Assembly: GCA_018524725.1 (NCBI GenBank)
Contig: JAEUWP010000196.1
Location: 24,249-88,248, forward strand
From: Podaxis mareebaensis
Taxonomy: Eukaryota > Basidiomycota > Agaricomycetes > Agaricales > Agaricaceae
DNA: 64,000 nucleotides
Direction: 5' to 3'
Below are positions 35,697-46,523 of this stretch, in pieces. The notes beneath the pieces were generated by a model. It saw only the letters and a program-made list of their open reading frames with translations, made no database searches and was not told the DNA's origin. The translations under genes and the position numbers were made by a program. Positions within the stretch are counted from its first letter, which is position 1; each line of letters begins with the position of its first letter.

Positions 35697-37229
35697 TTAG
35701 TCCGGTGTGTAATGAGGAGGCACGTCCTCGATTCTTCCCTCGTTCAACCGAATTCCACTATCCATATGCTGGCGCACAACGTTCCCATCTGCAGATGGGA
35801 TGGTTTGCGGCCATGACGAGGACACATTGCTCTCAGTCCGCGTATGTGTTGTTAGCGTAAGGTTATTCGTCGAAGGTCGAATCGGCTCCAGCCTTCCGAA
35901 TGCCTCATGCTGCTTCCTCATTGTACTTGATTGCTGTTGTACGTCGGATGCAGGAACAAGAAGCATCGTCTCGGATACACCCGGTGAACGGTAGAGCTGC
36001 GACTGGTTGGCTTGGATCATTGTGTTGGCATTGGGGGTTGGAGAGTGATAATCCAGGTAGGGGTTGAAAGGGGTTGCACTATACCCCAACCCTTCAACCG
36101 GGGCGAACCTGTCTTTATGCCGTCGGCGTCTCCAAAAGAGTATGCCGCCTGCGATTATGATGAGGAACGCAAGCCCACCAAGCACACCACCCAAAATTGC
36201 ACCAATAGGCGATCCAGCAGATGTATTATTATCATCCTGCGAATTGGCTGGTTCTGTCCTATTATTGCCAGCTGGACTAGGAAAGGTGCCATTCTTGACG
36301 TATAAATAATCAATGCAGAGAGGTGTGGTCTGAGTTGAGCCTAGGAAGGTGACGGTGAGATTGTGTGGGCCGGGCTCGACTTCGGTTGTTGTGAAGAGGA
36401 ATTGATGGTATTCTGTGTTGGTGTTTGGGTCTTCAGGGAGACCTTTGAGGAGGAACTGGGTTGGCTTCTCGCCATCGATCGACCAGGTACCCATGGCCCC
36501 GCTATGGGGAAGCTCTTTTGGGATGAAGGCCACCCATGACACTGAAACCCCTAATCCGTAATCAGCATGTTCTGAAAATGGGCCACGAACTGAGGGACAA
36601 ACCCACCAATAAACTCCACCCACGCAACGGAATTGGTACGCGCTGTCATATTTGCCCCACCACCAAGGCTTGTCCATTGCGAGTCGTAATGTATGGCGGG
36701 ATCCGTGTTATCTACTAGCAGAACTCCGTTATCCAACGGCATATCCGGGGAAGGAATATACAGTATCCGATCGAGCCAAAATGTCTGTTCCGGCGATGAC
36801 ACTTTGATGTCGATTCGTAGCTTGTGCGGACCATCCGGAAGTATAGGGGATTTGCAAAAGCTCCAGTTGTTCTCTGGATATTCGAACGGTGCGTCCCTCC
36901 CAATGCTAACGTCGTCAATGAAACATTCGAAGTCGGGGTCAGGGTTCGTCTTTGCGTTTTTGACGATATTCGTTCCCCAGACTTCGACCCTGGTACCTGG
37001 AAATAAAAGGGCAGCTTTGAGACCGTCTTGAGAATACCAGAGCTCAAGAAGACGCACCATTGAACTCGAAAAGGACACTTCCAGCAATAGACGTTCCATG
37101 AAGTGTGTGCTGGTACGGTGGACCAAAGTTCCCGACGTTGTCCTTACTCCCTGTATCCTGGAACCAAGAGCCCATGTACGTGATAGCTGGATTATCGTCA
37201 TTAAGAACAACCCATCGATCCGGAGCCAT
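35697..37229 (-). CDS. Single-pass membrane protein with paired ectodomains (471 aa)
   Basis: Three exons: 37229-37058, 36996-36607 and 36550-35697, in phase (471 codons plus stop). Each ectodomain module starts with a D-(D/T)-x-P-A-I motif (VLNDDNPAITYMGSW and LVDNTDPAIHYDSQW) and contains a binding-fold-like repeat (RVEVWG, CFIDD, PHKLRIDI, LDRILYIPSP). After a linker with N-x-T/S sites comes a transmembrane helix (PIGAILGGVLGGLAFLIIIAG), basic WRRRRHK, and a Ser-rich cytoplasmic tail of about 135 residues. The exon plan matches the gene at 24029-25376, so they are paralogues. Cell-surface sensing or adhesion is inference only. It is divergent from the protease-like gene at 38118. Confidence 0.78.
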
Positions 37230-38117
37230 TAGAAGAGTGAAGAATTGTGAAGAATATGAGTAAAGAGCGCGAGAGAAGCTACTCAAGTATGTAGCAGGTG
37301 AAGAGATGCTGTCAAAGTGGGAAATCAGTGCAAGACTATCGGCTTTGTTCCCTCTGATGGCTCGAGTTGGATAGCAACACGTATGGGGGCGATGATTGGG
37401 CGCTATCAGGTACCACCGACGGTCGGGTCGGCATCAATTCCCTCACTATTTTTGTACCTTCCTAGCAACTCCCAAGTCCAGACCTACATCCCGAAGGTAT
37501 GCTATTCGAAACTGGGGGAACTTCTGTTGTACTCGCCGATACCGTTCGATGCTTCACAGGCCGCGATGAACCCCAGAAAGAAGCCTGTGGCTGTGAGATC
37601 ATGAAAACACAGGACAATGTTGCAAAGTCTTGGCATTACGTTCCCAGCTCTTCAGTCCGCAGGGTCTCCACTCTGCAAAATGGCAGAAAAAAAAAACAAA
37701 ACAAAAGATTGTATACCACCGTTCTGCGCATATTATGGCTATTTGCTGGAGTTTTCTGGCAATCATGCAACCAGTCGACAAGGTTCATCAAGCTTGCGTC
37801 TCTTTCAACCAAGTTCCATGCCCTCCGCAGAAGCCGCATGGATAACGTGCGGCCCTGGATGTTGGAATGTTTCAGCACACCTAGCCACTCCCCGCCACTC
37901 CCTACCTGCAATCAACAAACTGTGACCAGAGCGCGCACAAAATAATGGATCAAAATGCTGTGCAATATTTCATTCAAAATCGTGTGCGGCAGCATGCCCA
38001 TCTCGCTGCTATTTAAGTACTCTCTCCGCCTGATCCTTCATTCTCCTGTTGGTACTTTCTTCTCCCTTGCCTCTGTTCCGCGTCTCTTCTTCTTTCCCGC
38101 TTCTCTTTTTGAGCGGG
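37230..38117. promoter_or_regulatory. Divergent promoter region
   Basis: About 890 bp between two diverging genes. TATTTAAG at 38010-38017 is about 100 bp before the ATG at 38118. Positions 37676-37712 are A-rich. No gene was recognised. Confidence 0.4.
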
Positions 38118-39911
38118 ATGAGGACTTCGATATCATTTTTGTCCACGGTATCCTTACTGTGGTTTCAAGCTTCCGCAGTGAAAGTGGCATTTCACCGACG
38201 AGCCGTGTTCAAGCCTATTGAGGGTCTGGCTAGCGGGGAGGGAGCTGATACAGATAATAATGTTGATACTATTTTTGATATCCAGGTACGCAAATATCTC
38301 GTTGGGAACGTACTTGATGCTGATCGGGAGATAGTATACGACCGATATAACACTGAACGGCAAGTCCGTGCATGTCGTATTGGATACCGAGAATGCCGAT
38401 CTATGGTCCGTCTTCTTGCCATCCTTAATCTTTTGCTAGAGAGTTCATGAATCTTCCAGGGTGCTTCCATCAAGCAACATAGGCTCCTTCAACGATACCA
38501 AAATCTCTGCGGAAATCAGCCTTGCGGACGATGTGAACAAAGTCAGTGGTACGATTGGTGTCTCCAAATTTGAATTTGGAAAACACACAGTGGAGCGCCA
38601 AGCATTCCTCTACGCCTCGCAGTCCTCATCCACTTTGTCCCAACTCCCCAAACTCGGCGTTCATGGATTGTTCGGTCTTGGCTTCAGTCTCGAGAAGGTG
38701 TCGCCCGTGAACCAGGCGATTAAGAAGCAGTTTGGCGCGAATGCAACGTGGGGGCAGACGGTGTTGGATAATATCTTTCAGGCGTTTCCGGATAGGCCGA
38801 ATTTTATTGGCTTTGATCTTGCAAGGCCAGAGGTTGATAAGAATGACGGGGGGTCGTTTTTGATTGGGGAATACGACCCCGATTATGCGTCTGTCTCTTC
38901 GGCGCCGAAACTGCCTCAGTTCCCGCAGAGCTCAGGGAGATGGTCGACATTGGTTGATAGAGTGGTCGTCAATGGCAAGAGTCTTAACTTGACATCGACG
39001 AATAGGGATACTCCAGCTGGGAGGGCGATTGTACTGTTCAGTACAACGTCGGTGAAGAATGTGTTCCCGAGGGCGCTTGGTGATCAGATTTATGGCGCGG
39101 TGGACGGTGCGGTGAGGTATGAAAGCGAAGGGGAGAGTATCTGGATTATACCATGTGATGCAACGCCAGAGGTGCATTTCGAGTTTGCGTGAGTGGTTCT
39201 GTTTGGTGACGAAACTTCAAGCTAATTTTTATTCAGCGGTCAATCGTATCCCATGCATCCTCTGGACATGTCGGACGTTGCGACAGACGTTCTGCCAACT
39301 GGCAAGAACTATACTGCTTGCATCGCTACATACCTCGAGGACGAAGATCGTGGCGAGGGTGCTTATGACATTGTCCTGGGCAACACGTTCCTGCGCAACG
39401 TTTACAGCGTGTAAGCCTCCATTTTCCTTCGTCCTTTTCTTCGTGTTCATGGCACTACAGCTTTGACCTTGGTGACGAGAGAGGCGGCTTTATCACTGAA
39501 CCCTACGTTCAACTCCTCGCCAAGACGGACTTCAAGAGAGCTGTAGCAGAGTTCCAGCAAGTCCGCGCAGATGAGCTTAAGGGACTGGAAACACCACTAG
39601 TCCCAAAGGACCTCGTGAAAGTCCTCCAAGAGAACGAGGGAAAATCGGCTGACACTTCTGGCTCGTCCAACGTTGACCTGGCAGGGGTCTCAGAAAACTC
39701 GCAAATAGCCAAGTATGCGCCTGCAGTGGTCGGTCTTCTTGCGGCCAACCTGTTGATATTACTCGCTGTGCTCGTGTTCTCGATTTTAAACTTTGTGAGG
39801 CGAGGTAAATCTGGTAACGGGATGAGAATGCCGGAGAGGCAGCAACAATCACACTATACCAAGCTGCATGATGAGGAAGCGTCAACGTCGCATTATCCCT
39901 ATAACCCTTGA
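38118..39911 (+). CDS. Membrane-anchored pepsin-like pseudoprotease (530 aa)
   Basis: Five exons: 38118-38285, 38335-38405, 38460-39188, 39237-39410 and 39461-39911, in phase. A signal peptide (about 1-22) is followed by a pepsin-family fold (ITLNGKSVHVVLDT, GLFGLGF, FLIGEYD, LGNTFLRNVYSVFDL). The first active-site motif DTG reads D-T-E. The second, normally DTGTS, reads F-S-T-T-S in AIVLFSTTSV, so the second catalytic aspartate is missing. Pepsins need both aspartates, so hydrolysis is not expected. The C-terminus has a stalk, a transmembrane helix (AVVGLLAANLLILLAVLVF) and a short cytoplasmic tail. All splice sites and frames are intact, so this looks like a retained pseudoenzyme rather than a dead gene. 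Confidence 0.88.
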
Positions 39912-40085
39912 TTGTATTGTATTTCGTTTGAGCACGCGCGAGCATTGCTGCATTAGATTATGGACAGAACCCGATATATTATTGAATCGACACCTTGAAC
40001 AAACTTGTTGAGAATATTTTCCAGCGTATGATGATACAAAGAACAAAAATAAATGCACAAGAACCAGGAGTGCGGGGGCAGAGAA

Positions 40086-41275
40086 TCATTGTGGTGACGA
40101 TCCTTGGGCAAGACTGCGCTCTAGAGCTTGCATTCTCATGTCGCCTTCGTCACCCAGCTCCCGGCGGCTGCTTCTTTCCACACCATCAGAGACAGCTCGT
40201 CTATTTGGACTCTTTCTGCCCGATGTCTTCGTTTGTCGCATTGGCGACCCGCTTCTGTCTCTCTGCCTTGCCATGACCCCGCCAGCACTGGAGCCAGGAA
40301 TCGGTGGTGTACCACTCCTCGATGCTGCACCACCCCTACCACGAGACGAGGAGGCCGACACCGTCCTGCTAAAGCTGGGGGCAGGGGTAGGTGGAGGAGC
40401 CCAGAATCTCAGTTTGTATAACCATCCCCAACGTTCCATCCGTTTCTGTTCCCTAATCTGGCGGTTAGCCTCTTCGCGCTTCTTCTCAAATGCGGCGCGA
40501 TAGCGCTCGTAGCCTTCACGGAAGGTCTTATCAACGCGGGATGAGAAGATGAGCTCACCACGGGGGTTGGTGGCTGGTGGGATGGAAGGGATGGGTCGGG
40601 ATGCTGACTGAGAGCGATTCCGACCAGAAGGGTCGCGAGCAGGTGGAGAAGGGGAGCGGGACGGAGATGGAGAGTGAGGTGCTTCCGGGCGGGGGAAGAA
40701 GAAAGATAGAGGATTCCAGTAGAATTTGGAACGGAGGGGTGGTTGACGAGTGTTGAAGTACATGTTGAAGGAGCGGAGGGAACGGTTGGCGTGCGGAACG
40801 TATCTGGTCCGAGTTAGTTGGGCTCGGGATGGATGAAGGAAGAGTCATACTTGTTTGCATATGCAATTTTTTCCGAGTACATGCCGCTGGCAAAGAAGAG
40901 GACGAGGGTGGTGACACCGACGAAAAGAAGACCGCTGGTAAAGTATGGGTGCAGTGTGACTTGGGTTTCGGGTGTGTAGACCTCGGGGAGCAGCCAGCGC
41001 AGAAGGGCTCTGTATGGGATGACGAGGATAGAGGAGCTTGGAGGTAGAAATACCTCGACGAGAAGGAGGGTTATGACGACGAGTAGCTGAGCGAGGAAGA
41101 CTGTGGAAGAGAGTCAGTGAAGTGGAGGGAGAGGATGAGAAGGGTAGATACGCTGGTATCTTGATTTTCTGTGTTGGAGACTGGCAGCGGTCTCCTTGAG
41201 ACGCTGCTCGAATATGTTGAGGTCTCTGAAGGTGGCATGGTCTGGGGAGGGATACACAGATGATCGTGCAGGCAT
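40086..41275 (-). CDS. SPO7: SPO7-like regulatory subunit of the Nem1-Spo7 phosphatase (363 aa)
   Basis: Exons 41275-41152, 41100-40851 and 40803-40086 join in phase (363 codons plus stop). The N-terminus has FRDLNIFEQRLKETAASLQHRK, then two membrane helices around the conserved IPYRALLRWLLPEVYTPETQVTLHPYFTSG segment, then ASGMYSEKIAYANKYVPHANRSLRSFN, a Spo7 hallmark. A basic Ser/Arg/Pro-rich tail of about 200 residues extends well beyond the yeast protein. Nem1-Spo7 at the nuclear/ER membrane dephosphorylates Pah1 phosphatidate phosphatase and so controls lipid balance and nuclear shape. The gene is divergent from CDC20, with 117 bp between start codons. Confidence 0.88.
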
Positions 41276-41392
41276 CTATGGCAAGTCCCTCTCGTCCCTG
41301 ACCTCTCCGCTCTGTCCTGGCACGTGGTCCACGCGAGGCTCTGTCACGTGTGGTTCAAGTTCGCGTCTGGCCACCTGCCTCTTCTCTTTCCA
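41276..41392. promoter_or_regulatory. Short bidirectional promoter between SPO7 and CDC20
   Basis: Only 117 bp separate the two diverging start codons. It contains two CACGTG/CACGTGG-type E-box cores close together (near 41319-41325 and 41344-41350), possible shared regulatory sites. Confidence 0.5.
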
Positions 41393-43204
41393 ATGCCTCC
41401 GCCAAAGACTCCCTCTCGTCTCCGCTCTCGCTCAGAGGCAAAGACCCCTCTTACGCCCTCTATCATCTCTGGCATCAACAGTGTCTCTCTTGCTTCCTCT
41501 CCCACCAAGAAACCATCCCGCGGATTAAAGTCAAAGCCATCCACTGGTGCTTTCGATGCCAATCCTTTCTTGACCACTCAGTCCAAATCCCGGCCCTCTT
41601 CTCCAGTCAAGAAGTCTTCGGCCGACAAACAGCCCGTTGGCGTTATCAGAAAGGGCGGCGTAGAGTCTCGTCTCGATGTAGTCACTCGCGATTACGTCCC
41701 ACCACCCAAGTCTGAACTCAAGCGTTCCAGATCCACTCCTGCCACTGTCTGTATTCCTTTGTTCCTCCAAAAAATAACTACTAAACACTATACAGAACCG
41801 TGCTGGTCTCGACCAAAGAGACAGATTCATCACCAATCGAGAGAGCAACACCGATATTGCTGCAGTCGCAGCAACTCTCGACCAGATGTCTCTCAACACA
41901 CAGACATCTCCGGGGCATACCGCTCGTCTTGCTGCCGCTACTGGTGTCCCTATCAACCGCCGTATCCTAGGCTATCATGAACAACCCCCTGCAGCATCCT
42001 CTTCTGACCTTACTCTTGCCCAACAACGTGAATACGCCAAACCCCTTTATGCTCAGCGCCCAGGCGCTCTTCCATCGTCTACGGGAGCTACCACTAGCAA
42101 AGCCCGCAAGATTCCCACTCAACCTGAGCGTGTGCTTGATGCACCCGGCATGGTCGACGACTTCTACCTCAATCTGTTAAGCTGGTCTTGTCAGAATGCC
42201 GTCGCTGTTGCCCTGGAAGCCTCGACGTACGTCTGGAAGGCGGATACTGGTACCGTCGTGCAGCTTGGCGAGGCCCCTGAAGGGTCGTACGTCTCGAGCG
42301 TCGACTTTTCGAATGACGGAGCGTTTTTGGGTGTTGGTATTGGTAACGGTGATGTGGAGCTTTGGGATGTCGAGACTGGGCAGAAGCTAAGGACTATGAG
42401 CGGTCACCAAGGGCAGGTTGCTGCGCTGTCGTGGAACCAGCACATCCTTAGTTCTGGATGTTGTGATGGAAGCATATGGCACCACGACGTCCGGGTCCCG
42501 CAACATAAGGTTATGGAGCTACTCGGACACAGTGGCGAAGTTTGCGGTCTAAAGTGGAGGAGTGATGGCGAGTTGCTCGCAAGTGGTGGCAACGACAACG
42601 TCGTCAACATCTGGGATGGACGTGTAGGTGACGTAGGTGAGGGTGCACGGGGAAGTGCAAAATGGACAAAACGTAATCACACGGCTGCAGTCAAGGTACC
42701 TGTCATGCTCACCCTTCCTTGGCACTCGTTGACCGAATCTCCTAGGCTATTGCATGGTGTCCCTGGCAACCCTCTCTTCTCGCCTCTGGGGGTGGTACTA
42801 ATGACGCCACCATCAACATCTGGAATAGCACCACAGGCGCGCGCCTCCATACACTTCGGACACCTTCCCAGATCACCTCAATTCAATGGGCAATCCATCG
42901 TAAAGAAATTCTTACGACCCACGGATACCCCACCAACTCTATCATGATCCACGCGTATCCCAGTATGGAACGTGTAGCTGAAATTCGAGATGCTCACGAC
43001 TCGAGAGTGTTGTTTAGCTGTGTGAGTCCCGCAGGCGATGTGGTGTGTACTGGTGCTGGGGATGAGAATCTCAAGTTTTGGAGAGTATGGGATATGACTG
43101 CGGAGAGCGTAACGAAGAAAAAGAAGGTCGTTGGTAGCGTTGGGGAGGAAGTTGGTGGCGGTAGGATTAATTCGACCAAAGAGGGCATCTTGAGCATTCG
43201 TTGA
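41393..43204 (+). CDS. CDC20: APC/C activator Cdc20, WD40 protein (570 aa)
   Basis: Three exons, 41393-41746, 41796-42695 and 42746-43204, in phase (570 codons plus stop). A basic Ser/Pro-rich N-terminus carries the C-box (DRFITNR), spliced across exon 1/2 just upstream. ILGYHEQP precedes seven WD40 repeats: DDFYLNLLSWS, VELWDVETGQKL, GSIWHHDVR, VNIWDGRV, IAWCPWQP, INIWNSTTGARL and LKFWRVW. It ends in Ile-Arg (GILSIR), the IR tail that docks on the APC/C. Cdc20 recruits securin and cyclin B to the anaphase-promoting complex. The canonical C-box proline is Thr here. The gene is intact and divergent from SPO7. Confidence 0.93.
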
Positions 43205-43311
43205 TTCTTTGGTGTTTGTGGGCTTTCGTTTTGTATACATACGTGCATTCTATGTTCTTGGATACGCATTATATCTCTACCGCTTTCAACGTCATGATTG
43301 TGTCTATCACC

Positions 43312-44561
43312 CTATTGGAAAGAGATGTCGGCACTATCCGTCCTAACTATGGAAGTCAGTTGGAGTTCCCCGGACTGCCCAATGAGGTTATGTCGAATCA
43401 CGAGTTTGCGCATACTGAGTATGAGTCGACAGCCCTTTGTTGTCGTTAGGGACATCCATAAGGAGATCAAAGGGGAGTACGTACCGCTATTGACAGTACA
43501 GAGATATACCATGCAAATGCAGCATTCCATAAAGGGGGAGGTATGGCTTCTACTGTGCAGACGGTCGACGAAAGGACTTGAACTAACTGTTAGTAAAAAT
43601 ACCCCTAGACGATCGCACCCAAGCCTACCCAGAAGGAAAAGAGAGACCATTAAAGGATCTCGTAAAATCAACCCGGCAAGCGGCGTTCGGAGCCATGACC
43701 ACTGCCTCGTCTTGAACGATCGCAGACAAGTCATGGTCACGAGCGTGCCCTGGATCACCATAAAGCCCGTTCTGCAGCGAGCATGAGTTCTAGTGTTAAA
43801 GCAAGGCTTTTCTGAGATTTACGAGAAAATAATAAGTAGCGTTGGCTCGGCAGGCTCCGCGATACAGGCCCGTTCATCTTTATGTAGGTGCGCGATTATA
43901 AACGCCTGTGCGAATGTTTCAAGGAGAAGACCTATGGTGTAGACTGTGCCGAGGAAGTATTTCATGCGGCGAGTGCGATTGTAGAGCATGTATACTAGGT
44001 GTAATGAATATTGGATTAAAGGAACGCGCAGTATGGAGAAGAGGTACCTCGCATTGTCATGATGATTTCTACACATGAGAGTATTATTTGCCCGGATACG
44101 ATCTGGACGAGTATGAATATGAGGCAGATTTTTGGATGAGGATGGCCAGAGTAGATGTATTCGGATAATACGAGGTCGAGGCTGAAAATAATCAGAGTTT
44201 GGAACGGGTTTAATGATAGAAAAAGGATACATTTGGATAACGAGAGGAAAGTATCGTAGCCAGACGTAGAGAAACGCGGTTATCGTTCGATCATGCCTGG
44301 TTTTATGTCATGTTGAGTGCAAGGTTTCAAGGGGGGAGTATGTCGAAGTCACCCCCAGATCAAGTCGACTTCGTCTGTAAAGCTGGAAAAGAGCTCCCAG
44401 ACTTGCAAAGCGAGTGCGCCGCCTCAGATTAGCTGAAGCATCAGCCTAGTGCTCGTACTACCTAATGGAATAGCAACGCACAGGTAGTCCCTTTAGCCGC
44501 ATCAATCACCACAGGCCAGTTCTCGGCCGCGTACGAGTTTTCCATCACAGTTATGTCCATC
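43312..44561 (-). CDS. DUF6533-type membrane protein, divergent dispersed copy
   Basis: On the minus strand, exon 1 starts at ATG 44561 (MDITVMENSYAAEKLAC). Later exons give WELFSSFTDEVDLIWG, then WLRYFPLVIQ, LDLVLSEYIYSG.., M-R-V-Y-M-L-Y-N-R-T at a junction near 44030, the helix segment LLLETFAQAFII.., and LAGLILRDPLMV.., ending with GCRLILSMRKLV and a tail to TAG at 43312. The D-E-V-x-x-I-W, RYFPL, R-V-Y-x-L-Y and C-R-L-I-L-S-M-R motifs place it in the DUF6533 family. The first intron junction is approximate. It belongs to a different subfamily from the 6.8-14.2 kb array. Function is unknown. Confidence 0.78.
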
Positions 44562-45239
44562 CTTCCTCGCAGAGGAAAAAGAGGGCGGAGAATCAAAGGG
44601 TCAAAGGAGTACCGTATCGCGGGTGGCGGGTGCAAAAGTCATATATGTAGCATCGAAGCAGGAGGGTAAAACTTGGGAAGTCAAGGCTCGATAGATTAGG
44701 GTTTGCAATGTATTGAAACATTTGAATACCTGAGAAAAGCAATTCGTGGCGTTGCACTTTCGTTATTGAGTGTGAGGTTAGCAAATGAAGGCCCCACAGA
44801 AGGATTGTATTGAAAATGTTTAGGTTTTGGGTTGGTTGGAACGCACGGAAAGGACTTACGAGAGGCGTAGCGTAACGGAGCTCGAGGTGTTGATCATGTG
44901 CAGCACACCCTCTGGTGATTTTGTCATGGTATTTGTCCTGCTGGCTTGTTCTGACGTGTGAACCTCTGCTCCCCGGACAACGGACGTGGCGGCGAAACCA
45001 TGGCACGAGGAAAGGTTCGTAAGTTCGCCGGCTTTTTCCTTGCACGGATCTTTCCAAGAGGGGAAATTAGTAAGGAAGCTACAAGAAGCAGCCTGCAAGA
45101 AGAAGAGCACCGCGCTGACGCCCGCTAGAGAAGTCCGCCACAACGCTTGAACTCAATCAAGTATCTGATGACACGAGTATGGACTTGTATTCAGACACAA
45201 GCCCAGCAAGGATTCCTTGAGCGCTGCCGAATTGCAGTA
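44562..45239 (-). other. Possible partial coding region upstream of DUF6533 gene
   Basis: A minus-strand frame at about 44840-45140 reads SAVLFFLQAASCSFLTNFPS.. then Cys-containing sequence, resembling a signal peptide, but it has no ATG (a TGA lies just upstream). If real, its first exon would lie beyond the transposon at 45240-46050, which may have split it. No family was recognised. Confidence 0.25.
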
Positions 45240-46050
45240 CAGTCGCCTCTGCCTTTTTCCATACCCCTTCGTGACATGGCTGGGTTATGGGTTTCGACAG
45301 AGTATGGGTTATGAGAATATGTGAAAATGTGTTGCGAAAATCAATTAAATTTTGAATAATTACGCTTGAAATAATCATAAGGGCTATCCTACGTGGCATA
45401 TCGTGGCGAATCTAGTTAGGTAGTAGTTTTACGTCCGTTTCACTCAGCTCCATGAACTAGTGGTAATGCATGAATACATACGCTTTCGCTTTTTCCCAAC
45501 TGCCCTTGGGAGATCGCCTGCTGCCTCCCTCAGCCGTTTCACCACCGCACTTTGTGCTTCGTCAAGCTGTACATTGGGTTGTTCCTTCAGCAGGGTGATG
45601 ATGTGGGTTTTGTCAATGAGATCGGCTTCGTTATCAAGCCAATGCTCTTCCGCTTCGGAGATCTGCTTTCCCTGCTTCAACTGGGTCTGGAGCAGGGTTT
45701 TTCGTGATGGAATTTGGCGTCCAAGAGCATGTAAGCCCTTTTCCAATGTCTGAATAAGTGAGGAGGGGATAACTGAGGCTCTCAAAAAATTGTTCAGTTG
45801 CTATAATACAACCGTTCACCACACAAAGACAATTGCAACTGAGAATGTTACACTCTTGATGCAGGCAACTGCTATATATGGTCACCGGCGCTATGGGTTT
45901 TTGGCCCCAAAAAGCTATGGGTCATGTGAATATACAGAGTTATGGGTTATGGGTCGAAAACTCCTGCGAACCATCTTGGTGGAAGGAATTTGCTATGGGT
46001 TATGACAGAGTATGGGTTATGACAAGTATGGGATAAGGCAGAGGCAACTG
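45240..46050 (-). mobile_element. Pogo/jerky-like non-autonomous DNA transposon (811 bp)
   Basis: The left end CAGTCGCCTCTGCCTTTTTC and the right end, reverse-complemented, CAGTTGCCTCTGCCTTATCC form an imperfect terminal inverted repeat. TA flanks both sides (45238-45239 and 46051-46052). The motif ATGGGTTATG recurs at least six times near the ends, as clustered subterminal repeats. The ends share only the first bases with the element at 14742-15497, yet both carry a homologous passenger frame. Confidence 0.7.
45444..45785 (-). pseudogene. Passenger ORF of second pogo-like element (about 113 codons)
   Basis: An open frame without an in-frame stop but lacking an ATG at its start; it may be spliced or decayed. 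It reads GLHALGRQIPSRKTLLQTQL.., EEHWLDNEADLIDK.., then a Val/Lys-rich helix ending KKRKR. It is homologous to the interrupted frame at 14997-15353. The basic end could be a nuclear localisation signal. It is not a transposase; function is unknown. Confidence 0.55.
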
Positions 46051-46523
46051 TATACAGATACAAGGATTTATGGCGCTTCAGGCCGCAGGCGCCCGTCATG
46101 ACTGGCTGCACTACCTTCGTTGCAAGCCGTCTATCACAGGCCTTTTCAGGCATCTATCAAACAATGACACTGCAAAGCTTCAGAGCCATGCAGTTTTTGA
46201 TCATATCCTTGTGTACCTGGCGTTCTTCTACACCTCCAAATCCATCACCAACAACTGCCGGTCGGTGGGACAAGAGAATCCTCGATCAGATAGAGGAATG
46301 TTTACCCAATAGTAGCTGGTCTATCTTGTTTGTCACAAACCGGTGTGTGTCCACCTGCGGAATTGCTGTCGGATGCTGTTTTTGGGCGGCGAGTGGCAAG
46401 TATAAACGCGGTCAATATGGGCAAGGAGTGCAGTTCCCCTGATCCCCCGTTTCCCTGCTTCTAGGTCTTGGACCGCCCAGGCAAGCTTTGGTGTTCTTAC
46501 TAGGGGTTCATGTGGAATGTGAA
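46051..46523. other. Intergenic flank of transposon
   Basis: About 470 bp. A plus-strand open frame (46098-46442) with several cysteines is present but resembles nothing I know. No feature is called. Confidence 0.3.

Noticed and set aside
35697..36305. Plus-strand open frames opposite the membrane-protein tail
   Set aside because: Shadows of the minus-strand coding exon; no conserved features.
37676..37712. A-rich run as a retroposed poly(A) tail
   Set aside because: No upstream retroelement or target-site duplication; likely simple low complexity.
43560..43640. Possible tRNA-like sequence on the minus strand (GTTCAAGTCC with an upstream TCTAGGGG)
   Set aside because: Acceptor and anticodon stems do not pair, and the region is coding/intron of a DUF6533 gene.
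44466..44600. Continuous frame through the first exon of the DUF6533 gene at 43312-44561
   Set aside because: My first reading dropped one T at the 44520/44521 line break; rereading shows a stop, so an intron must follow exon 1.
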